64,000 nt of DNA from Kineococcus aurantiacus (GTDB lineage Bacteria > Actinomycetota > Actinomycetes > Actinomycetales > Kineococcaceae): NCBI RefSeq assembly GCF_013409345.1, contig NZ_JACCBB010000001.1, forward strand, positions 2,232,001 to 2,296,000. Direction: 5' to 3'. Positions 8,282 to 17,212 of this stretch are shown piece by piece; position 1 is the first letter of the stretch; every line of letters starts with the position of its first letter. The notes beneath the pieces are model-generated. The model was not told where the DNA came from, made no database searches, and saw nothing but the letters and a program-made list of their open reading frames with translations. A program made the position numbers and the translations under genes.

Positions 8282-9232
8282 TCAGCCCGCCGGCGGACGC
8301 AGCAGGCTGCTCAGCCGCACCACCCCGGACCCGAACCGCTCGTCGAGGCGACGCTGGTCGGATTCCCGCGCCAACAACGCCGTGGCCGTGACCTGCCCGG
8401 CGAGCGGGTCCACCTGCAGGTCCAGCAGCGCCGACCCCGCACCGGACCGGTCGGCCTGGTCGAGCGCGTCCCGCGCCGCGGTCAGCTCCGCCTCGGAGTG
8501 CGCGGCGGCGCTGACGCACAACGCGCCACCCCACACCGAGCGCACCACGGACTCCATCTCGGCGAGGTCGCCGGTGGTGGAGACGTTCAAGACGTAGCGC
8601 AGCGGATCGTTGACCGCTTCGGCCGCCACCTCCTCCGGGGTCACCATCGACTGGTCGATCCACACCAGCCCGAACCCCGGCACCGCTCGAGCCTTCGCCG
8701 AGGCAGCCTGCTGCGCTTCCTCGGTGGCCCGCGCCGGGTCCAACGGTTTCCACCCGCCCAGCGGTTCGGGGCACGGGCTGGCGAACGACGGCTCCGGTGC
8801 GCTCTCCTGCTCCAGGTCGGCGGGATCGGCCGGGCGCGCGGGCGCGGTCAGCTCGATCGCCTCACCCCGCGGAACGCCGGTGAGGACGAACGACCCGTAC
8901 CGGCTTTCCCCGACCGCTTCGTGGGAGTCGGCGGGCTGGGAGGAGAAGTCGAAACCGATCACGTCCGGGCCCCCGCACAACGGCGGCAGCGAGGTCGCCG
9001 TCCCACCGACGCACAGCTGCGGGCCGTGGCTGGCGTCCTGCAGGACGAAGCCGACGGCCTCGAAGGGCCCTGGATGCCCGTCGGGCACCAGGTCGGGGCG
9101 TGCGACGTCCGCGTGCTCCGCAGCGGACGGGGCACTGACAGGTGGAGCACCGGGCGCCGCGGCCTGCTGTCCGCACGCACTCACCAGGACGAGGACCACC
9201 AGCGCGATCGGGGCGACGAGGCGTGCGGTCAC
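8282..9232 (-). CDS. predicted lipoprotein
   Basis: About 316 residues starting at GTG 9232. The signal peptide VTARLVAPIALVVLVLVSAC ends in the lipobox VSAC, so the mature protein should be lipid-anchored on the outer face of the membrane. The mature part has no recognised domain; it contains a two-cysteine segment around QLCVGGTATSLPPLCGG and an Ala/Asp-rich C-terminal half. It is alone on its strand. A much longer upstream frame is a GC artefact. Confidence 0.78.
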   Translation of the reverse strand: MTARLVAPIALVVLVLVSACGQQAAAPGAPPVSAPSAAEHADVARPDLVPDGHPGPFEAVGFVLQDASHGPQLCVGGTATSLPPLCGGPDVIGFDFSSQPADSHEAVGESRYGSFVLTGVPRGEAIELTAPARPADPADLEQESAPEPSFASPCPEPLGGWKPLDPARATEEAQQAASAKARAVPGFGLVWIDQSMVTPEEVAAEAVNDPLRYVLNVSTTGDLAEMESVVRSVWGGALCVSAAAHSEAELTAARDALDQADRSGAGSALLDLQVDPLAGQVTATALLARESDQRRLDERFGSGVVRLSSLLRPPAG

Positions 9233-9459
9233 GACGCTGGGACGCGGCCGCGAACCGGTTCGTTCCCGGCCGGTGCCAGCAGGTCGCCGCCGTCTGCCGT
9301 CGGGTTCGCGGTGGTAGCGCCCGCACCCACCGCCGCAGCGGGCCAGGACGCCGACGAACGTCCGCACCTGGCGACGGCCGAGTCCGCGCGGTGCACCTGC
9401 TGCGGCAGGGGAGAGTTCCTCCTGGGGCACCTCGGGTGATCTGTGGTCGGGCCCCGCGG

Positions 9460-10041
9460 TCAGGGCAGGTCGTCCAGGAACTCGCCCACCGCCGCGAGGA
9501 CCGTCCGCAGGACCCGCAGCGAGGCGTCGAGGTCCCCGGCGACCTCCAGGGAGTGGTCGGCGCCGGGCACCTCCAGCACCCGCTGCCCCGAACCCCGGGC
9601 GGCGGCCGCGTCCCAGTACGGGTCGGCCGAGCCGCCGACGAGCAGGGTCGGTGCGCTGGCCGCCGCGGCGGCGCGGTGCACCTGCGGTTCGCGCAGCAGC
9701 GGGGTCAGCCAGGTGCCCGGCAGGTCCCGCTGGAGGGCCAGGGGCAGCAGCCGGGTGCTCAGCGACTTGGCCACCACCAGGTGCTGCCGGGACTGCACCG
9801 CGTCGAGCAGGCCGGGGGCGAGGTCGAGCAACTCCTCGGGCGCGGGTGGGGTGGTCCAGCGGACGGTGCGCACGGTCCACCCGCGATCGCGCAGCAGTGC
9901 GCGGGTGGAGTGCAGCAGCGGGGCGTCGCAGGTGCAGCCGCGGCCGGGCAGGACGGTGGCCACCCGCGCGGGGTCGCCGTCGTGGGTGGAGACCTCCAGC
10001 GGTGCCACCGGGTGCGCCCTTCCGTCGCGGGGTGTGGGCAC
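9460..10041 (-). CDS. alpha/beta-hydrolase-fold protein
   Basis: About 193 residues. A degenerate nucleophile elbow AKSLS gives Ser93, followed by an acid candidate Asp140 (GGSADPYWD) and His163 (GADHSLEV) in the right order for a catalytic triad. The GxSxG first glycine is replaced by alanine. The family includes small esterase/lipase-like enzymes; the substrate is unknown. The start could be GTG 10041 or the in-frame GTG at 10008. Confidence 0.75.
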   Translation of the reverse strand: MPTPRDGRAHPVAPLEVSTHDGDPARVATVLPGRGCTCDAPLLHSTRALLRDRGWTVRTVRWTTPPAPEELLDLAPGLLDAVQSRQHLVVAKSLSTRLLPLALQRDLPGTWLTPLLREPQVHRAAAAASAPTLLVGGSADPYWDAAAARGSGQRVLEVPGADHSLEVAGDLDASLRVLRTVLAAVGEFLDDLP

Positions 10042-10091
10042 CGTACGGGGTCGGCTCCACCCGGCTGCCGCGGTGCGTCAGGATCACTGGC

Positions 10092-10577
10092 GTGTCGATG
10101 ACGCCTGACCGCCCCGAGTCCCCGCCGGCGGGCGGTGTGGACGTCCGGGCTCCGCGCTGGTCTCGCGCCTACTCCGCCCTGTTCGCCGTCGTCTGGCTGG
10201 GGCTGCTGGGTTCGTTCGCCCTCGACGGGCTGCGCGAGCGGGACGCCGGAGCGTTGGTGCTGGTGCCCATGGCGGCGTTCGGGATCTTCCTGTTCAGCCG
10301 GGTGTTCGTCGTGCGGGCCCGCACCCGCGGTGACGAGCTCGTGGTCCGCAACTCCTGGCGCCGTCGGGTCGTCCGGCGTCAGGACGTGGAGGACGTCCGG
10401 ACGGGAAAACCGCAGAGCGGTCCGTCGACGCTGGGTGAGTCGGTGCTGGTGCTGGTGCGCGACGGGTCGATCGTGACCCTGGAGGCCACGTGGAGGCTGG
10501 GGTGGACGGCCGCGGGACGTCGCGAGCTGGCTGACGGTCGTGAACGGCTGCTGGCCTGGGCCCGTGGTGGTCGGTGA
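10092..10577 (+). CDS. membrane protein with PH-like C-terminal domain
   Basis: About 161 residues. Two hydrophobic segments lie at about 22-40 (ALFAVVWLGLLGSFAL) and 50-66 (ALVLVPMAAFGIFLFSRVFVV), followed by a PH-like domain (DELVVRNSWRRRVVRRQDVEDV … SVLVLVRDGSIVTLEA). This layout is common in actinobacterial membrane proteins of unknown role. GTG 10092 is favoured because CAGGAT at 10079-10084 sits seven bases upstream, suggesting a leaderless mRNA; ATG 10098 is an alternative. Confidence 0.75.
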   Translation: MSMTPDRPESPPAGGVDVRAPRWSRAYSALFAVVWLGLLGSFALDGLRERDAGALVLVPMAAFGIFLFSRVFVVRARTRGDELVVRNSWRRRVVRRQDVEDVRTGKPQSGPSTLGESVLVLVRDGSIVTLEATWRLGWTAAGRRELADGRERLLAWARGGR

Positions 10578-10614
10578 ACCCACCCGGTGACCGGCGGTGC
10601 CGGGCGGCCGCCGC

Positions 10615-11448
10615 TCACCGCCGCCGGTCGGCCCGGAGCAGGGCGGGGGTCTGGGCGTCGAGCTCCACCACGGCGCGCTCGAAGTCGTCGGCGACCCCTT
10701 CGGCGACGAGGTCCACGGCGGGGCCGTACCCGTCCGCGGCCGCGCGGCGCAGGCCCTGCGCGTGCTGCAGAGCGCGTTCGCGCACCGCGCTGACGACCTC
10801 CCCGGTGCTGCCCCGCCACCCGTAGGCGTCCAGCAGCAGGCGCAGGCGGCGGGGGCGGTCGGTGCCGGGCGCGAACCCGTCGGCGAGGGCGACGTCGTGG
10901 GCGGTCAGCGGCACCCACGTCAGCGCCAGGAACGCCAGGTCGCGGACGGGCGCGGCGGGCCCGGCCAGGTCCCAGTCGATGAACCCGACGAGCTCACCGG
11001 CAGCGGGGTCGGTGCCGGTGGGGGCGGGGCGCCACACGGCGTTGTACGGGGCGGCGTCGTGGTGGCCGACGACCTCCCCGTCCCGCAGCTCGTCGTGGTC
11101 CCCGAACCAGCGGGCGCCGGGGGGCGGGGTGAAGGAAGCGGACGCGTCGTGGAAGTCGCGCATCCACCGCCCCACGGCGACCAGGGCGGTTTCGCCGTGC
11201 GCCCACGCGGGCCAGGGCCGCTGGTCCCCGACCGTCTCGCCGTCGAGGTGGGAGAGCACTTCGCGGCCCCGCTCGTCGATGCCGAGGACTTCGGGGACCC
11301 GGGTGAAGCCGACCGCGCGCAGGTGGCGCAGCAGGGCGTGCACGCCCGGGGTGTGGTCGCCGGTGGTCCTGCGGACCGTCTGCCCGGACCGGGTGGCGCC
11401 GTCGTTGCGGCCGCCGGGCAGCCGTTCCTCGGTGACGCGTTCGTCCAC
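10615..11448 (-). CDS. phosphotransferase, aminoglycoside phosphotransferase (APH) fold
   Basis: About 277 residues. The kinase-like catalytic loop GHHDAAPYNAVW supplies the catalytic Asp and the metal-binding Asn, and FIDWDLAG supplies the DxD metal site. The N-terminal VDERVTEERLPGGRNDGAT is typical of this small-kinase group. The family phosphorylates hydroxyl groups of small molecules (aminoglycosides, choline, sugars); context gives no substrate, so drug resistance should not be assumed. GTG 11448 is chosen because -10 TACGTT at 11456-11461 lies seven bases upstream; an upstream in-frame start at 11484 is less likely. Confidence 0.85.
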   Translation of the reverse strand: MDERVTEERLPGGRNDGATRSGQTVRRTTGDHTPGVHALLRHLRAVGFTRVPEVLGIDERGREVLSHLDGETVGDQRPWPAWAHGETALVAVGRWMRDFHDASASFTPPPGARWFGDHDELRDGEVVGHHDAAPYNAVWRPAPTGTDPAAGELVGFIDWDLAGPAAPVRDLAFLALTWVPLTAHDVALADGFAPGTDRPRRLRLLLDAYGWRGSTGEVVSAVRERALQHAQGLRRAAADGYGPAVDLVAEGVADDFERAVVELDAQTPALLRADRRR

Positions 11449-11455
11449 GCGGGAG

Positions 11456-11461
11456 AACGTA
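11456..11461 (-). promoter_or_regulatory. -10 element for leaderless phosphotransferase mRNA
   Basis: TACGTT on the minus strand, seven bases before GTG 11448, fits TANNNT with no room for a ribosome binding site. Confidence 0.55.
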
Positions 11462-11640
11462 GCCGCCGGCCCGGGTGCCGTCACCGCGGTTCTCGCGCTG
11501 GACCGGGTCCCCGGCGTGATCCCCGGCGCGGGGCGCGGTCGGAGGGTGACCGGCCCGGCCGGGGTCGCGAGCGGGCGGGCGTTGGGCCGTCCAGGCGACG
11601 CGGCTCAAGCCCGCGCGGCCGCGCGTCGATCTGCGCCGGG

Positions 11641-14600
11641 GTGAGCGCCTCGAGGTCCCCGAACCGGTTCTCCACGCGCCGCGGGCCGTCCCTGGAACTG
11701 CAGCGGCTCGCGGTGCTGCACTCCTACGACGTCCTGGACACCGTGGCCGACGTCGAGCTCGACGACGTCGTGCACACCGCGGCGATGCTGGCCGGGGTCC
11801 CGCACGCGACGCTGAACCTCATCGACGCCCACCGCCAGTGCCAGCTCGTCACCGCCGGGTTCGCGGGCGCCGACTCCGCGCGCGCCGACTCGATGTGCGC
11901 GCTGCACTTCACCGCCGGGGAGGTCGTCCACGTCCCCGACGCCGCCCTGGACGAGCGGTACCGCGCGAACCCGTGGGTCGACGGCCGGCTGGGCCGGGTG
12001 CGGCTGTACGCCTCCGCGCCCCTGGTCAACCCCGCCGGGTTCGCCCTGGGGACGCTGTGCGTCTTCGACACCGTCCCCGGTGAGCTGTCCGCCACCCAGC
12101 TGAGCGGGCTGCACCGGCTGGCGCGCGTGGTCGTGGCGCTGTTCGAGCGGCGCCGGCAGACCCGGCTGGCCGACGGCTACGCCGACGAGGCCCGCCAGCA
12201 CGCCACCCAGGCCCTCCAGCACGTCGCGCAGGCCCAGGAGCTGGCCGCGCGGGCCCAGCTCCTGGCGGCCCGCGACGCCGAGCTGCGCCTGGTGCTGGAC
12301 GCCACGAGCGACGCCTTCCTCGCCGTCGACGCCGACGGGCGCATCACCTCCTGGAACGCCGCCGCGGAGCGGATGTTCGGCTGGTCGGCCGCCGAGGCCC
12401 TCGGCCGCACCCTGGCGGACACGATCGTGCCGCCGGGCGAGGACGCCCGCAGCGCCGGCTACGCCTGCTTCTCGGCGACCGGTGCGCACCCCGCGACCAG
12501 CACGGTGGAGGTCCCCGCGCGGCGGCGCGACGGGACGGCGCTGGTCGTGGAGCTGACCTGGACGCCCGTGGAGGTCGAGGGGCGGCGGCGCACGTACGCC
12601 GCCCTGCGCGACGTGACCGACCGCCGCCGCCTGGAGCAGCAGGCCCGTTCCCTGGCCGGCATCGTCGCCGGGGCCCGCGACGCGATCGTCTCGGTCGACG
12701 CCGCGGGGACCATCACGTCCTGGAACAGCGCGGCCGAGCGGCTGTACGGCTACCGCGCCGAGGAGGTCGTCGGCAGGGGCGTGGAGGGCATCGCCCCGGT
12801 CGCCGAGGTGGGGCAGCTGCTGGAGTGGCTGGCGCGGGCAACGTCCGGCGCCGACGCCGGGCCGGTCCCCCTCTCCGCCCGCGACACCGTGGGGCGCCAC
12901 CGCGACGGCGGCACCGTCGAGGCCTCCATCACCGTCTCCCCCGTGCTCGACGCCACCGGCGCGGTCGTGGGGGCGTCCCTGGCCGCCCGGGACACCACGG
13001 AGCGGCGCCGGGCCCAGGCCGCGCTGCGCGAGGCCGAGCAGCGGTTCAGCCTGGCCTTCACCCACGCCCCCACCGGGGTGCTCATCACCGCGCTGAGCGG
13101 GCACGCCGAGGGGCGCTTCCTCAACGTCAACCCCGCGGTGTGCCGGATGCTGGGGTACTCCCGCGAGCAGCTGCTGGGGAAGACGCCCGCCGAGATCACC
13201 CACCCCGAGGACCTGGACGCGCCCGGGGAGCCGGTGGGGCCCGGGACCGGTGCCGCGCACCTGGAGAAGCGCTACGTCCGCGCCGACGGGGCCGTGATCT
13301 GGGTGGCCCTGGACGTGGCGGTCATCCACGACGACGACGGCCGCCCCCGCTACGCGGTGACCCACGTCGAGGACGTCACCGGCAAGCGCGCGGACCGGCA
13401 GCGGCTGGCGGCCTCCGAGCAGCGGTTCCGGCTCGCGTTCGACACCGCGCCGATCGGGATGGTCATCGTCGGCCGGGGCGAGGACGAGGTGGCGCGCGCC
13501 CTGCAGGTGAACTCCACGCTGTGCCGGTTCACCGGCCTCGGCGACCCCGACCTGCTGGGCCGCGACGTCCGCGACCTCGTCCACCCCGACGACCGCGCCG
13601 AGTCCTCGCTGGCCCTGGCCCCGCTGCTGCGGGGCGAACGCACCCACGCCGAGCTGGAGCTGCGGTTCCGCCACGCCGACGGCACCGTGCGCTGGGGGCT
13701 GCTGTCGGCCACCGCCATGACCGACCCCGTCCTCGGCGCGGTCCCCGGCGCGGTCCCCGGCGCGGTCCCCTGCGCGCCGGGCGCCGGGCCGCAGGTGCTG
13801 TGCCTCATCGAGGACGTCACCGCCCGCAAGACCGCCGAGCTGGCCCTGCGCCACCAGGCGCTGCACGACGGGCTGACGGGGCTGCCGAACCGGACGCTGC
13901 TGCACGACCGCCTGGAGCACGCCCTGGCCGCCGCGGGCCGCACCGGCACCGGGGTGGGGGTGCTGTTCTGCGACCTCGACGGGTTCAAGGCCGTCAACGA
14001 CTCCGCCGGGCACGGCGCGGGCGACGACCTGCTGCGCAAGGTCGCGGCCCGGTTCAGCGCCTGCCTGCGCCCGGGGGACACCCTGGCGCGCCTGGGCGGG
14101 GACGAGTTCGCCGCGGTCTGCCCCGGCCTGACCAGCACCACCGACCTGCTCGCCATCGCCCAGCGGCTGCTGCAGGCCCTGCACGCCCCGGTGGGCGTCT
14201 CGGCGGGGACGTTCGTGGTGGGCGTCAGCATCGGCACGCACCTGGTGACCGTGGGCGAGACCGGCCGCGGGGGCGAGGGCCGCGACCCGCGGGCCCGCGC
14301 CGAGCAGGCCCTGGCCCGCGCCGACGCCGCGATGTACGAGGCCAAGCGCGCGGGCAAGAACCGCGTCCACCTCGACGACGACCGCGACGGGGGCGAGGCC
14401 CGCCGCACCCGCACCGCGCGGCTGCTGCGGGAGCTGCGGACGGCCCTGGACCGCGACGAGCTCGTCCTGCACGGCCAGCCCGTGGTGGACCTGGCCACGG
14501 GGCGGCCCGTGGCGGTGGAGACCCTCGTGCGCTGGCAGCACCCGCAGCGGGGTCTGCTGTTCCCGGCGGAGTTCCTCGGCGTCGCCGAGGACAGCCCCCT

Positions 14601-15234
14601 GGTGCTGGAACTGGGCCGGCGGGTGCTGGAGGAGTCCTGCCGGATGGCCGCCGCCTGGGTCGCGGCGCTGGGCCCGGTGGCCCCGGCGGTGCACGTCAAC
14701 GTCTCCGGCCGCCACCTGGAGTCCGACTCCCTGACCGGGGACGTCCTGGGGGCGTTGCAGCGGCACGGCCTGCCCGCACACCGGCTGGTGCTGGAGCTGA
14801 CCGAGACGACGATGCCGACGATCACCCCGTCGCTGCGCAGCGACCTGCAGCGCCTGCGGGACGCGGGGGTCCGCATCGCCATCGACGACCTCGGCACCGG
14901 TTTCTCCAGCCTGGCCCACCTGACCGAGCTGCCCGTCGACCTGCTGAAGATCGACCTGACGTTCGTGGCGGGCCTGGGCCGCGACCCCAGCTGCGACGCG
15001 GTGGTGCGCGCGGTGCTGGGCATCGGGCAGGCCCTGGGCCTGTCGGTGGTCGCCGAGGGCGTGGAGACCCCGCAGCAGGCGGACCTGCTGCGCCGCTACG
15101 GCTGCGACACCGTGCAGGGTTACCTCCACGGCCCCCCGCGCCCGGAGGCCGCGCTCATCGAGGTGCTGCGCTCGGGTGCGCCGGTGGGAGGTGGCGCAGG
15201 GGCGGACCGTCGTACGCCGACAGCGGGCGGATGA
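11641..15234 (+). CDS. GAF-PAS(x4)-GGDEF-EAL cyclic di-GMP enzyme
   Basis: 1,197 residues, apparently soluble. Approximate order: GAF 20-170, Ala/Gln-rich coiled coil 180-216, PAS 216-321, PAS 334-455, PAS 469-585, PAS 596-731, GGDEF 744-911, EAL 924-1184. The diguanylate cyclase signature RLGGDEF is intact (GGDEF 819-823). In the phosphodiesterase half the signature is ETL (960-962) with IDDLGTGFSSL and AEGVET retained, so both activities are possible. A 12-bp unit repeated three times (13735-13770) adds GAVPGAVPGAVP inside the fourth PAS. GTG 11641 is the first start before homology. Its 3' end overlaps the convergent prpC by 80 bases. Confidence 0.92.
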   Translation: MSASRSPNRFSTRRGPSLELQRLAVLHSYDVLDTVADVELDDVVHTAAMLAGVPHATLNLIDAHRQCQLVTAGFAGADSARADSMCALHFTAGEVVHVPDAALDERYRANPWVDGRLGRVRLYASAPLVNPAGFALGTLCVFDTVPGELSATQLSGLHRLARVVVALFERRRQTRLADGYADEARQHATQALQHVAQAQELAARAQLLAARDAELRLVLDATSDAFLAVDADGRITSWNAAAERMFGWSAAEALGRTLADTIVPPGEDARSAGYACFSATGAHPATSTVEVPARRRDGTALVVELTWTPVEVEGRRRTYAALRDVTDRRRLEQQARSLAGIVAGARDAIVSVDAAGTITSWNSAAERLYGYRAEEVVGRGVEGIAPVAEVGQLLEWLARATSGADAGPVPLSARDTVGRHRDGGTVEASITVSPVLDATGAVVGASLAARDTTERRRAQAALREAEQRFSLAFTHAPTGVLITALSGHAEGRFLNVNPAVCRMLGYSREQLLGKTPAEITHPEDLDAPGEPVGPGTGAAHLEKRYVRADGAVIWVALDVAVIHDDDGRPRYAVTHVEDVTGKRADRQRLAASEQRFRLAFDTAPIGMVIVGRGEDEVARALQVNSTLCRFTGLGDPDLLGRDVRDLVHPDDRAESSLALAPLLRGERTHAELELRFRHADGTVRWGLLSATAMTDPVLGAVPGAVPGAVPCAPGAGPQVLCLIEDVTARKTAELALRHQALHDGLTGLPNRTLLHDRLEHALAAAGRTGTGVGVLFCDLDGFKAVNDSAGHGAGDDLLRKVAARFSACLRPGDTLARLGGDEFAAVCPGLTSTTDLLAIAQRLLQALHAPVGVSAGTFVVGVSIGTHLVTVGETGRGGEGRDPRARAEQALARADAAMYEAKRAGKNRVHLDDDRDGGEARRTRTARLLRELRTALDRDELVLHGQPVVDLATGRPVAVETLVRWQHPQRGLLFPAEFLGVAEDSPLVLELGRRVLEESCRMAAAWVAALGPVAPAVHVNVSGRHLESDSLTGDVLGALQRHGLPAHRLVLELTETTMPTITPSLRSDLQRLRDAGVRIAIDDLGTGFSSLAHLTELPVDLLKIDLTFVAGLGRDPSCDAVVRAVLGIGQALGLSVVAEGVETPQQADLLRRYGCDTVQGYLHGPPRPEAALIEVLRSGAPVGGGAGADRRTPTAGG
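13735..13770 (+). repeat. 12-bp tandem repeat, three units, inside PAS4
   Basis: Unit GGCGCGGTCCCC three times in a row, encoding GAVP x3 in the fourth PAS domain. In-frame length changes would keep the protein readable. Confidence 0.85.
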
Positions 15235-16285
15235 GGGAGTTCGCCGCCCGCTGCTCGACCACGTGGGCGGTCCAGCCGACGACGCGGGCGGCGACGAACA
15301 CGGGGGTGAAGACGTCGGTGTCCAGCCCGAGCAGGTGGTACGCGGGACCGGCCGGGTAGTCGAGGTTGGGACGGATGTCCTTGGCCCGCAGCATCTCCGA
15401 CTCCAGGGCGTCGTACAGGTCCAGGACGTCGGTGCGCCCGCGGGCCGTCGCCAGTTCCCGCAGGGCGGCGTGCATGGTGGGGACGCGGGAGTCGCCGTGC
15501 CGGTAGACGCGGTGCCCGAAACCCATGATCCTGCGGTGCGCGGCCAGGTTCCCGGCGAGCCAGGCCGCGGCCCCCTGCGCGGACCCGATCTCCTCGAACA
15601 CCGTCCAGACGGCCTCGTTCGCGCCGCCGTGCAGGGGCCCCTTCAGCGCCCCGACCGCGGCCGTCACCGCCGAGTGCAGGTCCGACAACGTCGACGTCAC
15701 CACGCGCGCGGCGAACGTCGAGGCGTTGAAGGAGTGCTCGGCGTACAGGACGAGCGACGTCTCGAACGTCCGGGTCGCGACCTCGTCGGGTTCTTCCCCG
15801 GTGACGGTCCACAGGAAGTTCGCGGCGTAGCCGAGGTCGTCGCGCGGGGCCGGCAGGTCCTGCCCGTGGCGGCGGCGCTGGGCGTACCCGACGACGGCGG
15901 GCAGCGCGGCGAACAGGCGTTCGGCCTTGGCGAGCTCGGCCTCGCGCGAGTGGTCCGCGGCCTGCTCGTCCACGGCGCCCAGGACGCTCACGGCGGTGCG
16001 GACGACGTCCATGGGGTGGGCGGTCAGCGGCAGTTCGTCGACGACGCGGCGGACGCGGTCGTCCAGGGCCCGGCCCGCGCGCTCACGCTCCCGGAAGGCC
16101 TCCAGGCCCTGCGCGGTGGGTAGCTCCCCGTCCCACAGCAGCCGCGCGACCTCCTCGACGCTGCGGGTCGCGAGCTCCTGCACGGGGTACCCGCGGTACA
16201 GCAGGGAGTTCGACCCGGGGTCGACCTTGGAGACGGCCGTGGTGTCCGCGACGACACCGGCCAGACCCTTGTGGACCTCGCTCAT
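15155..16285 (-). CDS. prpC: 2-methylcitrate synthase / citrate synthase family
   Basis: 376 residues. PrpC condenses propionyl-CoA with oxaloacetate to 2-methylcitrate in the cytoplasm, the first step of the methylcitrate cycle. The citrate synthase signatures are present: GALKGPLHGGANEAV with an active-site His, MGFGHRVYRHGDSR, and HVVEQRAANSLIRP near the end. The assignment as methylcitrate rather than citrate synthase rests on its place after prpD and prpB. Its ATG overlaps the prpB stop by four bases. The 3' end overlaps the convergent GGDEF-EAL gene by 80 bases. Confidence 0.93.
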   Translation of the reverse strand: MSEVHKGLAGVVADTTAVSKVDPGSNSLLYRGYPVQELATRSVEEVARLLWDGELPTAQGLEAFRERERAGRALDDRVRRVVDELPLTAHPMDVVRTAVSVLGAVDEQAADHSREAELAKAERLFAALPAVVGYAQRRRHGQDLPAPRDDLGYAANFLWTVTGEEPDEVATRTFETSLVLYAEHSFNASTFAARVVTSTLSDLHSAVTAAVGALKGPLHGGANEAVWTVFEEIGSAQGAAAWLAGNLAAHRRIMGFGHRVYRHGDSRVPTMHAALRELATARGRTDVLDLYDALESEMLRAKDIRPNLDYPAGPAYHLLGLDTDVFTPVFVAARVVGWTAHVVEQRAANSLIRPLSAYDGPPLRHLPPAHPSAAPR

Positions 16286-17190
16286 CCCCGGTTCCCCTCC
16301 AGGCTGAAGTCGTAGATCCCGGAGTCGAACTCCCCGTACGCCGCGTAGTCCACGAGGTCGTACAACTGCGCGCGGGTCTGCATCTCGGCGACCTTCCCGT
16401 CGAGGGTCCCGGTCCCGGTGAGCTCGTCGAGCGCGCGGTCGGCCGCGCCCATCGCCAGCCGCAGCAGCGACACGGGGTGGATGACGATGCGCACCCCGGC
16501 GTCGCGCAGCTGCTCGTGGGTGAACAGGTCGCTGCGGCCGAACTCGGTCATGTTCGCCAGGACCGGGACGTCGAGCGCGGAGCACACGGCCTCGAACTCG
16601 GCGAGGTCGGCCATCGCCTCGGGGAACACGACGTCGGCCCCGGCGTCGACGAGGGCCTTGGCCCGGCGCACGGCGGCGTCGAAACCCTCCACGCCGCGGA
16701 CGTCGGTGCGGGCGACCACGAGGAAGTCGCCGTCGCGGCGGGCGTCGACCGCGGCCCGCACGCGGCGCACCGCGGTGCGCTCGTCGACGACCTGCTTGCC
16801 CTCCAGGTGACCGCAGCGCTTGGGGTTCACCTGGTCCTCGACGTGCAGGCCGGCGACCCCGGCGTCCTCCATCGCCTGCACGGTGCGGGCGACGTTGAGG
16901 GGTTCGCCGAACCCCGTGTCGGCGTCGACGAGGACGGGCAGGTCGGTGACGCGGGCGATCTGCGCGGACCGCCCGGCGACCTCGGTCAGCGTCGTGAGGC
17001 CGATGTCCGGCAACCCCAGGTCCGCGGACAGCACGGCCCCCGAGACGTAGACGCCCTCGAAGCCCTTGCGCTGGATGAGCCGGGCGGACAACGGGTTGAA
17101 GGCGCCGGGGAACCGCAGCAGGTCGGTCCCGGCGAGGGCGAGCCGGAACGCGTGGCGTCGGGCGCTCGGCGTCGTCGACGAGTACAGCAC
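16282..17190 (-). CDS. prpB: methylisocitrate lyase
   Basis: 302 residues, the usual PrpB length. The enzyme splits 2-methylisocitrate into succinate and pyruvate. Visible features are the isocitrate-lyase-superfamily core: GVYVSGAVLSADLGLPDIG, VDADTGFGEPLNV for metal binding, the catalytic loop KRCGH, and VARTDVRG. GTG 17190 has AGGAGG just upstream. Its stop overlaps prpC's start, and it begins 22 bases after prpD, so the three are one transcript. Confidence 0.95.
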   Translation of the reverse strand: MLYSSTTPSARRHAFRLALAGTDLLRFPGAFNPLSARLIQRKGFEGVYVSGAVLSADLGLPDIGLTTLTEVAGRSAQIARVTDLPVLVDADTGFGEPLNVARTVQAMEDAGVAGLHVEDQVNPKRCGHLEGKQVVDERTAVRRVRAAVDARRDGDFLVVARTDVRGVEGFDAAVRRAKALVDAGADVVFPEAMADLAEFEAVCSALDVPVLANMTEFGRSDLFTHEQLRDAGVRIVIHPVSLLRLAMGAADRALDELTGTGTLDGKVAEMQTRAQLYDLVDYAAYGEFDSGIYDFSLEGNRG

Positions 17191-17212
17191 GGGAGCCTCC
17201 TGGTTCCTCGGG

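Noticed and set aside
9233-9459. Possible zinc-ribbon piece (CTCCGRGEFLLGHLG) on the plus strand
   Set aside because: The two cysteines are adjacent to each other rather than in a CxxC pair, the frame has no start, and codon use is poor.
10615-11448. Reading the APH-fold gene as aminoglycoside resistance
   Set aside because: The fold alone does not define the substrate; no resistance-specific residues can be identified.
11605-15129. A 1,174-residue open frame on the minus strand
   Set aside because: It is antisense to the GGDEF-EAL gene and consists of Gly/Gln/Val/Arg-rich low complexity with no domain.
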